In this document: positions 7,913-17,170 of the stretch, one piece after another | Layout: each line of letters opens with the position of its first letter | How positions within the stretch are numbered: the stretch's first letter is position 1 | Source of the DNA: Collimonas arenae | Lineage (GTDB): Bacteria; Pseudomonadota; Gammaproteobacteria; Burkholderiales; Burkholderiaceae_D | Reading direction: 5' to 3' | DNA length: 64,000 nucleotides | Assembly: GCF_000786695.1 (NCBI RefSeq) | Contig: NZ_CP009962.1 | Location: 682,001 to 746,000, forward strand | Notes under the pieces: generated by a model | Databases searched by the model: none | The model's input: the letters and a program-made list of their open reading frames with translations, nothing else | What the model was told of the DNA's origin: nothing | Translations under genes and position numbers: made by a program

Positions 7913-9085
7913 ATGGAATATGCGAAGCGCCTTACATCGTTGACGCTCGGTGCGTCGCTCCTGTCGGCAGCAATGCCTTCATGGGCGGTGGTCGATAGCC
8001 CGGGTGGTCCTAAAGTACTAGGGATGAACTTTCAACCGCCAGTAACCGAGATTGCGCAACAAATTTACGATCTGCATAATTTAATGCTGATCATTTGTCT
8101 GGTTATTTTCCTTGCCGTGTTCGGGGTGATGTTTTATTCCATCCTCAAGCACCGCAAATCACTGGGCCACAAATCGGCCAGTTTCCACGAAAGCACCGGC
8201 GTTGAAATTGCCTGGACCGTGATTCCTTTCCTGATCGTTATCGGTATGGCGCTCCCGGCGACCAAGACCGTGGTGGCGATGAAGGACACTTCCAATGCCG
8301 ACATCACCATCAAGGTCACCGGCATGCAATGGAAATGGGGCTATGACTACCTGAACGGCGATGGCGCCGGCATTTCCTTCCTCTCTAATCTGGCGACACC
8401 GCATGAACAGATTGTCGATTCCACCAAGGTCAAGGACGACAACTACCTGATCGAAGTCGATAATCCGATGGTGGTTCCGGTCAATAAAAAGATCCGCATC
8501 ATCACCACCGCGAATGACGTCATCCATTCATGGACGATTCAGGCGTTCGGCGTCAAGCAGGATGCGATTCCCGGTTTTGTTCGCGATACCTGGTTCAAGG
8601 CAGAGAAAGTCGGCGTCTATCGCGGCCAATGCGTTGAACTGTGCGGCAAGGACCACGCCTTCATGCCAATTGTGGTCAACGTCCTGAGCGACGCCGACTA
8701 CAAGACCTGGGTCGACGGCAAGAAAAAGGAAATGGCTGCGCAGGCAGACGATCCGAACAAGACATGGACCATCGACGAACTGAAACAGCGCGGCGAAAAA
8801 GTCTACACCGCGAATTGCGCGGCCTGCCACCAGGCAACCGGCAAGGGTGTCCCTGGCGCCTTCCCGCCACTCGATGGCGATCCGGTCGTGAACGGCCCGC
8901 GTGCGGCGCAAATCAATGTGGTGCTGAACGGCAAGATCGACGGCGCGCTGCAGATGCCGGCCTGGAAAGCCGTGTTGTCGGATACCGAAATTGCTGCGGT
9001 GATTACCTACACCCGCAACAACTGGTCCAACAAGGCGCAAGAAAATATTGTCCAACCAGCAGAAGTGCTGGCTGCGCGTAAATAA
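7913..9085 (+). CDS. coxB: Cytochrome c oxidase subunit II with fused cytochrome c domain
   Basis: The 390-residue protein has a signal peptide (cut near residue 25), two membrane helices (about 55-78 and 98-118) and a periplasmic CuA domain. The CuA ligands are visible as His205, Cys240, Glu242, Cys244, His248 and Met251. A C-terminal cytochrome c domain has the heme motif CAACH (302-306), and a candidate axial Met lies in LQMPAW. This is the caa3-like form of subunit II: electrons from soluble cytochrome c can pass through the fused heme to CuA. It heads the structural genes; coxA follows after 15 bp with AGGAGATTGAG as its ribosome site. Confidence 0.96.
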   Translation: MEYAKRLTSLTLGASLLSAAMPSWAVVDSPGGPKVLGMNFQPPVTEIAQQIYDLHNLMLIICLVIFLAVFGVMFYSILKHRKSLGHKSASFHESTGVEIAWTVIPFLIVIGMALPATKTVVAMKDTSNADITIKVTGMQWKWGYDYLNGDGAGISFLSNLATPHEQIVDSTKVKDDNYLIEVDNPMVVPVNKKIRIITTANDVIHSWTIQAFGVKQDAIPGFVRDTWFKAEKVGVYRGQCVELCGKDHAFMPIVVNVLSDADYKTWVDGKKKEMAAQADDPNKTWTIDELKQRGEKVYTANCAACHQATGKGVPGAFPPLDGDPVVNGPRAAQINVVLNGKIDGALQMPAWKAVLSDTEIAAVITYTRNNWSNKAQENIVQPAEVLAARK

Positions 9086-9100
9086 AATCAGGAGATTGAG

Positions 9101-10702
9101 ATGAGCAGCACTACCGCAGTCGATCACGCACACGATCATTCTCACGACGACCACGCGCATGAGCATCCGCACGGCTGGCGTCGCTGGTTGTTCGCCACCA
9201 ACCACAAGGATATCGGTACCCTGTACCTGTGGTTCTCGTTCACCATGTTGATGTCAGGCGGCGTGCTTGCGCTACTGATTCGCACTGAACTGTTCCAGCC
9301 TGGCCTGCAATTTTTCAAGCCGGAGTTTTTTAACCAGCTGACCACGATGCACGGCCTGATCATGGTGTTCGGTGCGATCATGCCGGCTTTCGTCGGTTTC
9401 GCCAACTGGATGATTCCGCTGCAAATCGGCGCTTCCGATATGGCGTTTGCGCGGATGAACAACTTCTCGTTCTGGCTGATGCCGCCGGCAGCGCTGTTGC
9501 TGCTGACGTCGTTCTTGGTGCCTGGCGGCGCCACCGCCGCCGGCTGGACTTTGTACGCACCGCTGTCGACCCAGATGGGCCCTGGCATGGACATGGCGAT
9601 TTTCGCGATCCATATCATGGGTGCTTCGTCGATCATGGGTTCGATCAACATCATCACCACCATCCTCAACATGCGCGCTCCTGGCATGACGCTGATGAAG
9701 ATGCCGATGTTCTGCTGGACCTGGCTGATTACCGCCTACTTGCTGATCGCCGTGATGCCTGTGCTGGCTGGCGCGATCACCATGACGCTGACCGACCGTC
9801 ACTTCGGCACTTCCTTTTTTAACGCTGCCGGCGGCGGCGATCCGGTGATGTACCAGCACATTTTCTGGTTCTTCGGCCACCCCGAGGTGTACATCATGAT
9901 TCTGCCGGCCTTCGGCATTGTCTCGCAGATCATTCCAGCCTTCGCCCGCAAGCAGCTGTTCGGCTATGCATCGATGGTCTACGCTACCGCCTCGATCGCG
10001 ATCCTGTCGTTCATCGTCTGGGCGCACCACATGTTCACCACCGGCATGCCAGTGACTGCGCAACTGTTCTTCATGTACGCAACGATGCTGATCGCGGTGC
10101 CTACCGGCGTCAAGATTTTCAACTGGATTGCTACCATGTGGCGCGGTTCGATGACTTTTGAAACGCCAATGCTGTTCGCAATCGGCTTCATCTTCGTGTT
10201 CACCATGGGTGGTTTCACTGGCTTGATCCTGGCGGTGACGCCGATCGACATCCAGATGCAAGATACCTATTATGTGGTGGCGCATTTCCACTACGTGCTG
10301 GTGGCAGGTTCCCTGTTCGCATTGTTTGCCGGTTACTACTACTGGGGTCCGAAGTGGACCGGTTTCATGTACAACGAAACCCGCGGCAAGATCCATTTCT
10401 GGAATTCCCTGATCTGGTTCAATGTCACTTTCTTCCCGATGCACTTCCTCGGCCTGGCCGGCATGCCACGCCGCTATGCCGACTACCCGGCGCAGTTCAC
10501 CGACTTCAACATGCTGGCTTCAATCGGTGCTTTCGGTTTCGGCCTGACACAGGTCTACTTCCTGTTCTTCGTGATCATTCCATCGATCAAGGGTGGCAAG
10601 AAGGCAGCCGACAAGCCGTGGGACGGTGCTGAAGGCCTGGAGTGGACAGTGCCGAGCCCAGCTCCTTTCCATACATTCGAAACGCCGCCGGTCTTTAAAT
10701 AA
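9101..10702 (+). CDS. coxA: Cytochrome c oxidase subunit I
   Basis: This 533-residue, twelve-helix heme-copper oxidase subunit catalyses oxygen reduction and proton pumping in the inner membrane. The expected features are present: [15 protein letters not shown] with a heme a ligand, [14 protein letters not shown] with the CuB histidine and cross-linked tyrosine, [11 protein letters not shown] with the two further CuB histidines, and [18 protein letters not shown] with the heme a3 and a ligands. The cytoplasmic N-terminus is unusual: residues 9-24 hold eight histidines alternating with acidic residues before the family start [19 protein letters not shown]. The start is supported by AGGAGATTGAG. 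A stable hairpin follows the gene. Confidence 0.97.
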   Translation: MSSTTAVDHAHDHSHDDHAHEHPHGWRRWLFATNHKDIGTLYLWFSFTMLMSGGVLALLIRTELFQPGLQFFKPEFFNQLTTMHGLIMVFGAIMPAFVGFANWMIPLQIGASDMAFARMNNFSFWLMPPAALLLLTSFLVPGGATAAGWTLYAPLSTQMGPGMDMAIFAIHIMGASSIMGSINIITTILNMRAPGMTLMKMPMFCWTWLITAYLLIAVMPVLAGAITMTLTDRHFGTSFFNAAGGGDPVMYQHIFWFFGHPEVYIMILPAFGIVSQIIPAFARKQLFGYASMVYATASIAILSFIVWAHHMFTTGMPVTAQLFFMYATMLIAVPTGVKIFNWIATMWRGSMTFETPMLFAIGFIFVFTMGGFTGLILAVTPIDIQMQDTYYVVAHFHYVLVAGSLFALFAGYYYWGPKWTGFMYNETRGKIHFWNSLIWFNVTFFPMHFLGLAGMPRRYADYPAQFTDFNMLASIGAFGFGLTQVYFLFFVIIPSIKGGKKAADKPWDGAEGLEWTVPSPAPFHTFETPPVFK

Positions 10703-10710
10703 TAGAAGCT

Positions 10711-10732
10711 GGCGGGAATGAGAATTCCCGCC
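10711..10732 (+). promoter_or_regulatory. Intercistronic GNRA-loop hairpin after coxA
   Basis: GGCGGGAAT (10711-10719) pairs perfectly with ATTCCCGCC (10724-10732) around a GAGA tetraloop. No T run follows and the next gene starts 21 bp later, so it is more likely a transcript-stabilising or processing hairpin than a terminator. This reading is inference. Confidence 0.6.
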
Positions 10733-10753
10733 ACCTCTGCATGGGTGTTGAAT

Positions 10754-10861
10754 ATGAATCAGCAGAAAAAACCGAATAACCTGCGTACCGGCTTGTTGGT
10801 TGGCTTGCTTGCCTTGAGTTTCTTCATTGCGATCTTCGTCAAGATGTTGTGGTTCAAATAG
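10754..10861 (+). CDS. Cytochrome oxidase small assembly protein, 35 residues
   Basis: A 35-codon gene encodes MNQQKKPNNLRTGLLVGLLA (first 20 residues) and continues as a single hydrophobic helix ending in KMLWFK. It has a basic N-terminus and one membrane segment, so it should be an inner-membrane micropeptide with its N-terminus inside. Its TAG stop is immediately followed by the ATG of ctaG. Tiny single-helix proteins are known at this place in Burkholderiales oxidase loci and are annotated as small assembly proteins; the exact role is not established. The position between coxA and ctaG and the tight coupling support a real gene. Confidence 0.8.
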   Translation: MNQQKKPNNLRTGLLVGLLALSFFIAIFVKMLWFK

Positions 10862-11443
10862 ATGACTAATCCTGCGGATAACGATAGCGGAGCGAAGGCC
10901 GAGTCAAGGAAACTGAACTGGCAGATGCTTGGCAAGCTGATGGTGATTGCCGTCATGATGTTCGGTTTCGGCTATGGTCTGGTGCCGGTGTACAAGAAGA
11001 TCTGTGACATTACCGGCGTCAATTACCTTACGCCGAAAGATGGCACGGTAGTCGCCCCCGCCAATACCCAGGTCGACAAGAGCCGCACCATTACCATTGA
11101 GTTCGATGGCAATTCGCAGGGACCATGGCGTTTCCGGCCGACTGTCAGCAGTTTGCAAGTGCATCCAGGCGAAATGACCACGGTGATGTACGAGGTAGTG
11201 AATAAGCAGGCACGCAAGATGGATGCCCAGGCGATTCCGAGCTACGCGCCGCAGCAGGCGGCGGAGTTCTTCAAGAAAGTCGAATGTTTCTGTTTCACCC
11301 AGCAGACGCTGGGTCCGAACCAGGCCAAGGAAATGCCGGTGGTGTTTTACATAGATCCTGCTATACCTAAAGACGTAAAGGTGATCACGCTGTCGTATAC
11401 GTTCTTTGAGATTGCAGGCCAGCCGGACAAGCCGACAAGTTAA
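10862..11443 (+). CDS. ctaG: Cytochrome c oxidase copper assembly protein CtaG/Cox11
   Basis: This 193-residue protein delivers copper to the CuB centre of subunit I. It has a short cytoplasmic N-terminus, one membrane helix (about residues 20-42) and a periplasmic domain with the copper motif ECFCFTQQTL (about 141-150), then PVVFYIDP. The size matches Cox11. It begins with ATG directly abutting the stop of the small membrane protein gene, so the two are likely translated together. DUF2970 follows after 34 bp. Confidence 0.95.
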   Translation: MTNPADNDSGAKAESRKLNWQMLGKLMVIAVMMFGFGYGLVPVYKKICDITGVNYLTPKDGTVVAPANTQVDKSRTITIEFDGNSQGPWRFRPTVSSLQVHPGEMTTVMYEVVNKQARKMDAQAIPSYAPQQAAEFFKKVECFCFTQQTLGPNQAKEMPVVFYIDPAIPKDVKVITLSYTFFEIAGQPDKPTS

Positions 11444-11477
11444 GCTGCAACGTCAGGCCTAAGCAGGGGGATGTCAT

Positions 11478-11693
11478 ATGTCGGATCTGGAAGAAGCAAG
11501 TCGTCGTAAAGCCTCATTTGGCGCCGCCATGAAGGCGATATTCTGGTCGTTTTTCGGGATTCGCAAGAGAAAAGATTATGAAAGCGATGCAGCCGGGCTG
11601 AATCCGGTGCATGTCGTGATTGCCGGCATACTTGGCGCCTTGATTTTTATCGGGATACTGATCACTATCGTGAAGCTGGTTGTCGCCAAATAA
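11478..11693 (+). CDS. DUF2970 small membrane protein
   Basis: The 71-residue protein has an amphipathic N-terminal part (ASFGAAMKAIFWSFFGIRKR) and one C-terminal membrane helix (about residues 42-68). It fits the DUF2970 family, found between ctaG and coxC in many Burkholderiales. The start ATG at 11478 is preceded by GGGGGATGTCAT. Its role is unknown; the conserved neighbourhood suggests oxidase biogenesis. Confidence 0.82.
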   Translation: MSDLEEASRRKASFGAAMKAIFWSFFGIRKRKDYESDAAGLNPVHVVIAGILGALIFIGILITIVKLVVAK

Positions 11694-11720
11694 AACAAAA
11701 TAAGTGCAGCACAATATTTT

Positions 11721-11795
11721 GATCGGTTGAGGACAGAGTAATTCGGCGCACGGCGGAGCCTTATAAATCCAACGCTGGCAGCCTCTGTCCCGCAA
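11721..11795 (+). repeat. Structured interspersed repeat, copy 1
   Basis: GGACAGAG (11731-11738) and CTCTGTCC (11783-11790) form a perfect outer stem around a 44-nt interior. A second copy at 31472-31546 has the same outer stem at the same spacing, the shared flank GATCNGTTNA on one side and CGCAA on the other, and the shared core CCAACGCTGGC. The interior differs where it would form a second hairpin. This copy lies between the DUF2970 gene and coxC. It is non-coding; the mechanism is unknown. Confidence 0.7.
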
Positions 11796-11835
11796 ATTGT
11801 TGAAATAACTATTTAAATTTGTATCGGAGATGGCA

Positions 11836-12696
11836 ATGAGTTCTCAACAAGGCAGTGCACCCTACTATTTTGTCCCAGGTCCGTCCAGATGGCCGGTGCT
11901 GGGTGGCTTGGCACTGCTGGCAACGATGGCTGGCGCGGCGGCGTGGGTCAATAGCGTACTATGGGGGCCGGAGCTATGCGTGATCGGCATCCTGTCGTTC
12001 CTGACCGTGCTCTATAAATGGTTCGGCGATTCCATCCGTGAATCCGAAGGCGGCCTGTACAGCGCTCGCATCGATACATCGTACCGCTGGAGCATGAGCT
12101 GGTTCATTTTCTCCGAAGTGATGTTTTTCGGCGCGTTTTTCGGCGCCTTGTTCTATGCCCGCAGTATCTCGATGCCGTGGCTGGGCGATCTGGACAACAA
12201 AGTACTGTGGCCTGATTTCGCCGCCCATTGGGGTAACGCAGGGCCAGCTGGAACGATAGAACCGTTCAGCACCATGGGACCGTTCCCGATCCCGACCATC
12301 AATACATTCCTGTTGCTGACATCCGGCGTGACGCTGACGATTTCCCATCACGCATTGCGCGCTGGTCATCGCATGAAGACCGCTGCCTGGTTGTTTGCCA
12401 CCATCCTGCTGGGTGCGACCTTCATGGGTTTCCAGGCCGCAGAGTACATGGAAGCCTATACCGATTTCAACCTGAAGCTGACTTCCGGCATCTACGGCTC
12501 GACTTTCTTCCTGCTGACCGGTTTCCATGGTTTCCACGTCACCATCGGTGCGATCATGCTATCGGTGGTGCTGTATCGCGTGCTCAAGGGGCATTTCACC
12601 CCGGATCATCATTTCGCCTTTGAAGGCGCCGCCTGGTACTGGCACTTTGTCGACGTTGTCTGGCTCGGTCTGTATGTGGTGGTGTACTGGCTGTAA
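11836..12696 (+). CDS. coxC: Cytochrome c oxidase subunit III
   Basis: The subunit has seven membrane helices and 286 residues from this start. Family signatures are EVMFFGAFFGALFYAR (helix III, with the conserved glutamate), TLTISHHALRAG, and FHGFHVTIGAIML plus HHFAFEGAAWYWHFVDVVWL near the C-terminus. Subunit III stabilises the catalytic core and the proton-uptake path. Two ATG codons are possible: the one at 11830 directly abuts GGAG, whereas the one at 11836 has a normal 6-bp spacing, so I chose the latter. The 142-bp gap from the preceding gene contains the structured repeat. A bidirectional terminator follows. Confidence 0.95.
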   Translation: MSSQQGSAPYYFVPGPSRWPVLGGLALLATMAGAAAWVNSVLWGPELCVIGILSFLTVLYKWFGDSIRESEGGLYSARIDTSYRWSMSWFIFSEVMFFGAFFGALFYARSISMPWLGDLDNKVLWPDFAAHWGNAGPAGTIEPFSTMGPFPIPTINTFLLLTSGVTLTISHHALRAGHRMKTAAWLFATILLGATFMGFQAAEYMEAYTDFNLKLTSGIYGSTFFLLTGFHGFHVTIGAIMLSVVLYRVLKGHFTPDHHFAFEGAAWYWHFVDVVWLGLYVVVYWL

Positions 12697-12755
12697 AGCC
12701 GGTTGCGGCGAATCCCAGCGTTTGATCTGCCGGGTTAGCTTACGCGGTAGTGCAT

Positions 12756-12788
12756 AAAAAAAGGCCACACTTCGGTGCGGCCTTTTTT
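12756..12788 (+). terminator. Bidirectional terminator after coxC
   Basis: Seven A residues, GGCCACAC (12763-12770), a TTCG tetraloop, GTGCGGCC and six T residues form a hairpin with a single A-C mismatch. It serves coxC on the forward strand and the convergent DUF2909 gene on the reverse strand. Confidence 0.93.
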
Positions 12789-12824
12789 ACGAGATGTTTT
12801 GGCGCCGTGCTAGAAGAAAATTGT

Positions 12825-13025
12825 TCAGTGCAAGCCGGTCGGCTGGATATAGCCCAGCTTGTACAAGATCAGTATCAAGAGAAACAACGTCACTGACAGG
12901 CCGACGCGCCAGGTCAGGGCCTGTACCGTGCGGTTGCTTTTACCCTTGTCGCGCATCAGGAATATCAATGCGGAGGCGAGGCTGCCGAGGATCAGGATGA
13001 AGGCAATGATGACAACGATTTTCAT
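12825..13025 (-). CDS. DUF2909 twin-helix membrane protein
   Basis: This 66-residue protein has two membrane helices, MKIVVIIAFILILGSLASAL (1-20) and a second at about 40-58, joined by a basic loop KGKSNRTVQALTWR. It matches the DUF2909 family of small proteins found in oxidase loci between coxC and surf1. It is on the opposite strand to its neighbours and shares an upstream region of about 40 bp with surf1, so the two are divergently transcribed. Function is unknown. Confidence 0.82.
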   Translation of the reverse strand: MKIVVIIAFILILGSLASALIFLMRDKGKSNRTVQALTWRVGLSVTLFLLILILYKLGYIQPTGLH

Positions 13026-13065
13026 TTTTTTTGCCAGGGGAAATGTTGACTAAGGCAATATTGTA

Positions 13066-13836
13066 ATGCGGAATGACTCGAGTCCAAGCTCCAAACGCAG
13101 ATTCCGCTTCCGGCTGATTCCATTTGTGGCGACCGTAGTGCTAGTGGCGCTCGGTATCGCGTTGGCACAATGGCAAACGCGGCGTGGCGATCAAAAGCAA
13201 CTGATCGAAAGCAAACTGTTGCAGCGAGAATCCGAACCGGTGCTCAGGCTGGGCGACGCCCTGCCGGATGCCGATCAAATCGAGTACCGGCGCGTTGCGT
13301 TGCGTGGTGAATTTATAGGCGCCTGGCCTGTTTATCTGGATAACCGCCCCTTGAACGGCGTGGCCGGCTTCTACGTGCTGATGCCATTCAAGATAGCCGG
13401 CACAGATAGTTATGTGCTGGTGGCGCGTGGCTGGCTGCCGCGTGACCCGTCGGATCGCAGCAAGCTGCCGACTTATCCTACACCGGTTGGTACAGTCGAG
13501 ATAGAAGGACTGGCGAGGCGCGATTTTGGCCATGTCATGCAATTGGGCGACGCCGGCCCGCCGGTACCTCAAGCCATCGTGCAAAATCTCGGTATCGGCG
13601 AATTTGCCGCCGCCAGCAAATTCAAGTTGCAACCGTTTGTAGTTGAACAAACCGGCGACGCAGACGATCATATGCAACGTGCATGGCCCCGGCCGTCGCT
13701 GGGGATCGAACGGCACCGCGGTTACGCATTCCAGTGGTATGCGCTGGCCGCAATGGCATTCATTTTTTTTGTTGTGACAGGATTTAGACGTGGATCAGAA
13801 AATACCAACAAGCCAGCCGATCAGCAATCCGGCTAA
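13066..13836 (+). CDS. SURF1-family oxidase assembly protein
   Basis: The 256-residue protein has the SURF1 plan: an N-terminal membrane helix (about residues 16-35), a periplasmic domain with YLDNRPLNGVAGFYVLMPF and VLVARGWLPRD, the late motif RHRGYAFQWYALAA, and a second helix near the C-terminus (about 222-242). SURF1 proteins help insert heme A into subunit I. The next gene begins inside its last 47 bp, indicating coupled translation. Confidence 0.92.
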   Translation: MRNDSSPSSKRRFRFRLIPFVATVVLVALGIALAQWQTRRGDQKQLIESKLLQRESEPVLRLGDALPDADQIEYRRVALRGEFIGAWPVYLDNRPLNGVAGFYVLMPFKIAGTDSYVLVARGWLPRDPSDRSKLPTYPTPVGTVEIEGLARRDFGHVMQLGDAGPPVPQAIVQNLGIGEFAAASKFKLQPFVVEQTGDADDHMQRAWPRPSLGIERHRGYAFQWYALAAMAFIFFVVTGFRRGSENTNKPADQQSG

Positions 13837-14434
13837 TCCGGCAACTGCGGGGGGCAAGCAACGCCAGAGCGGACGCTGGAAGCTGTTTGCGGTGATCGCC
13901 GTGTGCGCGGCGCCCATGATTGCTTCTTATTTCACGTATTACGTGATCAAGCCGCAAAGCCGCACCAACTATGGCGCGCTGATCGATCCGCGCGATTATC
14001 CGATTCCCGAACTGGGCAGCACCACGCTCGATGGCAAGCCGGAATCATTGGATGCCTACAAAGGCAAATGGCTGATGGTGCAGGTCGACGGCAGCGATTG
14101 CCAAAAGGCTTGCCAGGACAAGCTGTATGAAATGCGCCAGCTGCGCCTGATGCAAGGCAAGGAAATGGAGCGTATTGAGCGCGTCTGGCTGATCACCGAC
14201 GACCAGCCCCTGCAAACCATGGTGATGCGCGAATACGACGGCACCAAATTGCTGCGGGTCAAACCAGAGTTGCTCAAAGCCTGGCTGCCGGTTGACGCAG
14301 ATACCAGCGCTGCAGATCATATCTATCTGATTGATCCGCTTGGCCACCTGATGATGCGCTTCCCCAAAGATGCCGATCCGAACAAGGTAAAAAAAGACCT
14401 GTCCAAATTGTTACGCGCTTCGTCGATAGGATGA
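13790..14434 (+). CDS. Membrane-anchored thioredoxin-fold protein of the oxidase locus
   Basis: The 214-residue protein starts at GTG 13790 inside the end of surf1. One membrane helix (about residues 31-51) is followed by a periplasmic domain with a CxxxC pair in DCQKACQDKLY, resembling the copper-binding motif of SCO proteins, and a late segment DHIYLIDPLGHLMMRFP like the SCO sheet that carries the ligand histidine. It is shorter and more divergent than the true SCO gene at 16506. A role as thiol-disulfide or copper helper for subunit II is plausible but inferred. Confidence 0.78.
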   Translation: MDQKIPTSQPISNPANPATAGGKQRQSGRWKLFAVIAVCAAPMIASYFTYYVIKPQSRTNYGALIDPRDYPIPELGSTTLDGKPESLDAYKGKWLMVQVDGSDCQKACQDKLYEMRQLRLMQGKEMERIERVWLITDDQPLQTMVMREYDGTKLLRVKPELLKAWLPVDADTSAADHIYLIDPLGHLMMRFPKDADPNKVKKDLSKLLRASSIG

Positions 14435-14455
14435 CCTTGCCATGATGAGTTTCCA

Positions 14456-15616
14456 ATGACGGCAGCAGCGCTGGCCCAGCTTGGCAGCATGGGCATACTG
14501 GTCGCCTTGCTGGCGTTCTGCGTGGTGTGGGTTTCCAGCGATACCAATAAGTACCGCAAGCTGGTTTGGGTCACGCTGTTCCTGACCTTCGACCTGATCA
14601 TGTTCGGTGCTTTCACCCGGCTGACTGACTCGGGCCTCGGTTGCCCCGACTGGCCTGGCTGCTACGGCCATTCCAATCCGCTGCTGGCGCATGCACACAT
14701 CAGCGCGGCGCAAGAAGCCATGCCGTTCGGTCCGGTATCCGTGAAAAAGGCCTGGATCGAAATGATCCACCGCTATTTCGCGATGGGTGTGGGTGTGATG
14801 ATCATGGCGTTGATGGCGATCAGCTGGTTGCGCTGGCTGAAATCGAAGCACCGGCCGGCGCAGCGGCTGGCGAAGTTTTCTCCGTGGTATCCGACCCTGC
14901 TGTTTTTGTGTGTCTGCCTGCAAGGCGCTTTCGGCGCCTGGACCGTCACCCAGAAACTGCAGCCAGTGATCGTTACCACCCATCTGCTGCTTGGCCTGAC
15001 CTTGCTGGCGTTGATCGCCTGGATGGGTGCGCGCCAGAATGACCATGCGCCGGTGGCGGCCAGCGCTGGCAAACTGGTCAAGCCGGCCTTGATCGGCCTG
15101 GTATTGCTGGTGATTCAGATTGCCCTGGGCGGTTGGGTAAGTACTAACTATGCCGCTTTGGCCTGTACCGACTTCCCTTTGTGCCATGGCGCGCTGGTGC
15201 CGCAGATGGATTTTGTGAACGGCTTTACGCCGTGGCGGCATCTCGGTATGACCGCTGACGGCGAGTTTATATCCTTCCAGGCCCTCACGGCGATTCACTG
15301 GACCCATCGCAGCTTTGCGTTCGTGGTGATTGCGTTTGTCGTCTGGCTGGCATGGAAAGCATTGCACACCGAGGGTTTGCAGAAAACCGGCCGCTGGCTG
15401 CTGGTTGTTATTGGTTTGCAATTGTTGACCGGCTTGTCTACTATTTACTTCAACTGGCCTTTGGCAATCGCCGTCGTGCACAACGGTGGGGCGGCGGCGC
15501 TGTTGGTGTTGCTGGTCATGTTAAACTATAAGACTAGACTTGCTCCCGGGCTGCATGCTGTTTCGGGGGTGGGTAGCCATCCAGTAATTGTTGACCGCCT
15601 CAACCCGCACCCATGA
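14456..15616 (+). CDS. ctaA: Heme A synthase, COX15/CtaA
   Basis: This is a 386-residue protein with eight predicted membrane helices that oxidises the methyl group of heme O to make heme A. Characteristic residues include [21 protein letters not shown] (conserved glycine/cysteine segment at about 47-66), [20 protein letters not shown] and [12 protein letters not shown], with the histidines that bind hemes. The last four bases of the gene overlap the start of the farnesyltransferase gene (ATGA), so both heme-modifying enzymes are co-translated. Confidence 0.95.
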   Translation: MTAAALAQLGSMGILVALLAFCVVWVSSDTNKYRKLVWVTLFLTFDLIMFGAFTRLTDSGLGCPDWPGCYGHSNPLLAHAHISAAQEAMPFGPVSVKKAWIEMIHRYFAMGVGVMIMALMAISWLRWLKSKHRPAQRLAKFSPWYPTLLFLCVCLQGAFGAWTVTQKLQPVIVTTHLLLGLTLLALIAWMGARQNDHAPVAASAGKLVKPALIGLVLLVIQIALGGWVSTNYAALACTDFPLCHGALVPQMDFVNGFTPWRHLGMTADGEFISFQALTAIHWTHRSFAFVVIAFVVWLAWKALHTEGLQKTGRWLLVVIGLQLLTGLSTIYFNWPLAIAVVHNGGAAALLVLLVMLNYKTRLAPGLHAVSGVGSHPVIVDRLNPHP

Positions 15617-16497
15617 CCGCTTTGACCATACCACCTAATCGAATTGCCCAATATTGGGCGCTGACTAAGCCGCGCGTTACGCAGCTGGCGGTATTCTGCG
15701 CGGTGATCGGTATGTTTCTGGCGACCCCTGGTTTGCCAGACTGGCAACGCGTCGTGGCCGCCACCATCGGTATCTGGCTGTTGGCCGGCGCAGCATTTGC
15801 TGTTAATTGCCTGGTGGAACGCGAAATCGACTCGCGTATGGCGCGTACGGCGCGACGTCCTATGGCGCGTGGCGAGATCACAGTCAACCAGACGCTGGTA
15901 TTTTCCGGCGTCATCGGCGGCGCCGGCATGTGGGTGCTGTATAACTTTGTCAATCCGCTGACCATGTGGCTCACCTTCGCCACTTTTGTCGGTTACGCCA
16001 TCATCTACACCATCATCCTGAAACCGGCGACGCCGCAGAACATTGTCATCGGCGGCCTCGCCGGGGCCATGCCGCCAGCCTTGGGCTGGGCCGCAATCGC
16101 CAACGACGTGCCGATGCAAGCCTGGATCCTGGTGATGATAATCTTCGTCTGGACTCCGCCGCATTTTTGGGCGCTGGCCATGTATCGTCGCGACGACTAC
16201 GCCAAATCCGGCTTGCCGATGCTGCCGATCACGCATGGCCTGAAATTCACCCAGCTGCAAATCTGGCTCTACACAATTGCCCTGGTCGCCACCACCATGC
16301 TGCCATTTGCGGTTGGCATGAGCGGCCTGATTTACTTGGCCAGTGCTGCAGTGCTGGGCGTGATTTTCCTCTGGTATGCATGGCAGATTTATCAGCATTA
16401 CACCGATCTGATTGCGCGCAAGACTTTCGCCTATTCGATCATTTACCTGTCGTTGCTGTTCGCCGCCCTGCTGGTCGATCATTACCTCAAATTCTGA
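15613..16497 (+). CDS. ctaB: Protoheme IX farnesyltransferase (heme O synthase)
   Basis: The 294-residue, polytopic UbiA-family prenyltransferase attaches a farnesyl group to heme B, the step before CtaA. The two aspartate-rich loops are recognisable as [19 protein letters not shown] (about 69-87) and the segment [20 protein letters not shown] (about 177-196). It overlaps ctaA by 4 bp and is followed after 8 bp by the SCO gene, giving the usual ctaA-ctaB-sco order. Confidence 0.96.
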   Translation: MTALTIPPNRIAQYWALTKPRVTQLAVFCAVIGMFLATPGLPDWQRVVAATIGIWLLAGAAFAVNCLVEREIDSRMARTARRPMARGEITVNQTLVFSGVIGGAGMWVLYNFVNPLTMWLTFATFVGYAIIYTIILKPATPQNIVIGGLAGAMPPALGWAAIANDVPMQAWILVMIIFVWTPPHFWALAMYRRDDYAKSGLPMLPITHGLKFTQLQIWLYTIALVATTMLPFAVGMSGLIYLASAAVLGVIFLWYAWQIYQHYTDLIARKTFAYSIIYLSLLFAALLVDHYLKF

Positions 16498-16505
16498 AAG
16501 CAAAC

Positions 16506-17138
16506 ATGAAGCGTATTACCTCTGTCGTCTCCTTGTTTGTCGGCTTGCTGATGGTCTTGTCATTGGCTGCATGCGGCGATAAATCAGCCGGCAGCAGCCA
16601 GGAAATGACACTCTCGCCAGCCAAAAGCGCGTTTAACAATACCGACGTCACAGGACTGGGCTACGCCCGCGATTTCGCTCTGACCGACCACACCGGCAAG
16701 CCGCGCACGCTGGCTGATTACAAGGGCAAAGTGGTCGTAGTGTTTTTCGGCTATACCCAATGCCCCGACGTCTGTCCGACTACGATGGTAGAGATGGCCA
16801 ATGTCTTGAAGGAAATGGGACCGCTGGCGAGCAAGGTACAGGTATTGTTCGTAACAGTCGATCCGGAGCGCGATACGCAAGAACTGCTATCCAAGTATGT
16901 GCCAGCATTTGATCCAAGTTTTGTGGGCTTGTATGGCGATGCGGCAGCGACCGAAAAGGTGGCCAAGGAATTCCGCGTGTTCTATCAGAAAGTACCGGGC
17001 AAGACTCCGGGCAGTTACAGCATGGATCACACGGCTGGCAGCTATGTGTTTGATCCTGAAGGCCACATCCGCCTGTTCATACGCCATGGACAGGGACCTG
17101 AGCCGGTTGCGCATGATTTGAAATTGTTGCTTCAGTGA
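16506..17138 (+). CDS. SCO1/SenC copper chaperone lipoprotein
   Basis: The 210-residue protein begins at ATG 16506; the frame is open far upstream inside ctaB, but the N-terminus from here is a lipoprotein signal with the lipobox LAAC (Cys23). The copper site is complete: Cys86 and Cys90 in QCPDVCP and His175 in SMDHTAG. SCO proteins load or reduce the CuA centre of subunit II in the periplasm. It is the last gene of the locus and is followed by a strong hairpin. Confidence 0.94.
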   Translation: MKRITSVVSLFVGLLMVLSLAACGDKSAGSSQEMTLSPAKSAFNNTDVTGLGYARDFALTDHTGKPRTLADYKGKVVVVFFGYTQCPDVCPTTMVEMANVLKEMGPLASKVQVLFVTVDPERDTQELLSKYVPAFDPSFVGLYGDAAATEKVAKEFRVFYQKVPGKTPGSYSMDHTAGSYVFDPEGHIRLFIRHGQGPEPVAHDLKLLLQ

Positions 17139-17170
17139 CCCGGGGCGACTCAGTCCCCAGCGACAACTAA

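Noticed and set aside
9272..10444. 390-codon reverse-strand open frame opposite coxA
   Set aside because: The histidine- and arginine-rich product mirrors the hydrophobic codons of coxA; no ribosome site or family match is seen.
14411..15481. 356-codon reverse-strand open frame opposite ctaA
   Set aside because: It lies wholly opposite a clearly recognised membrane enzyme gene, and its product is a Q-, R- and H-rich sequence without domain character, as expected from the complement of a coding strand.
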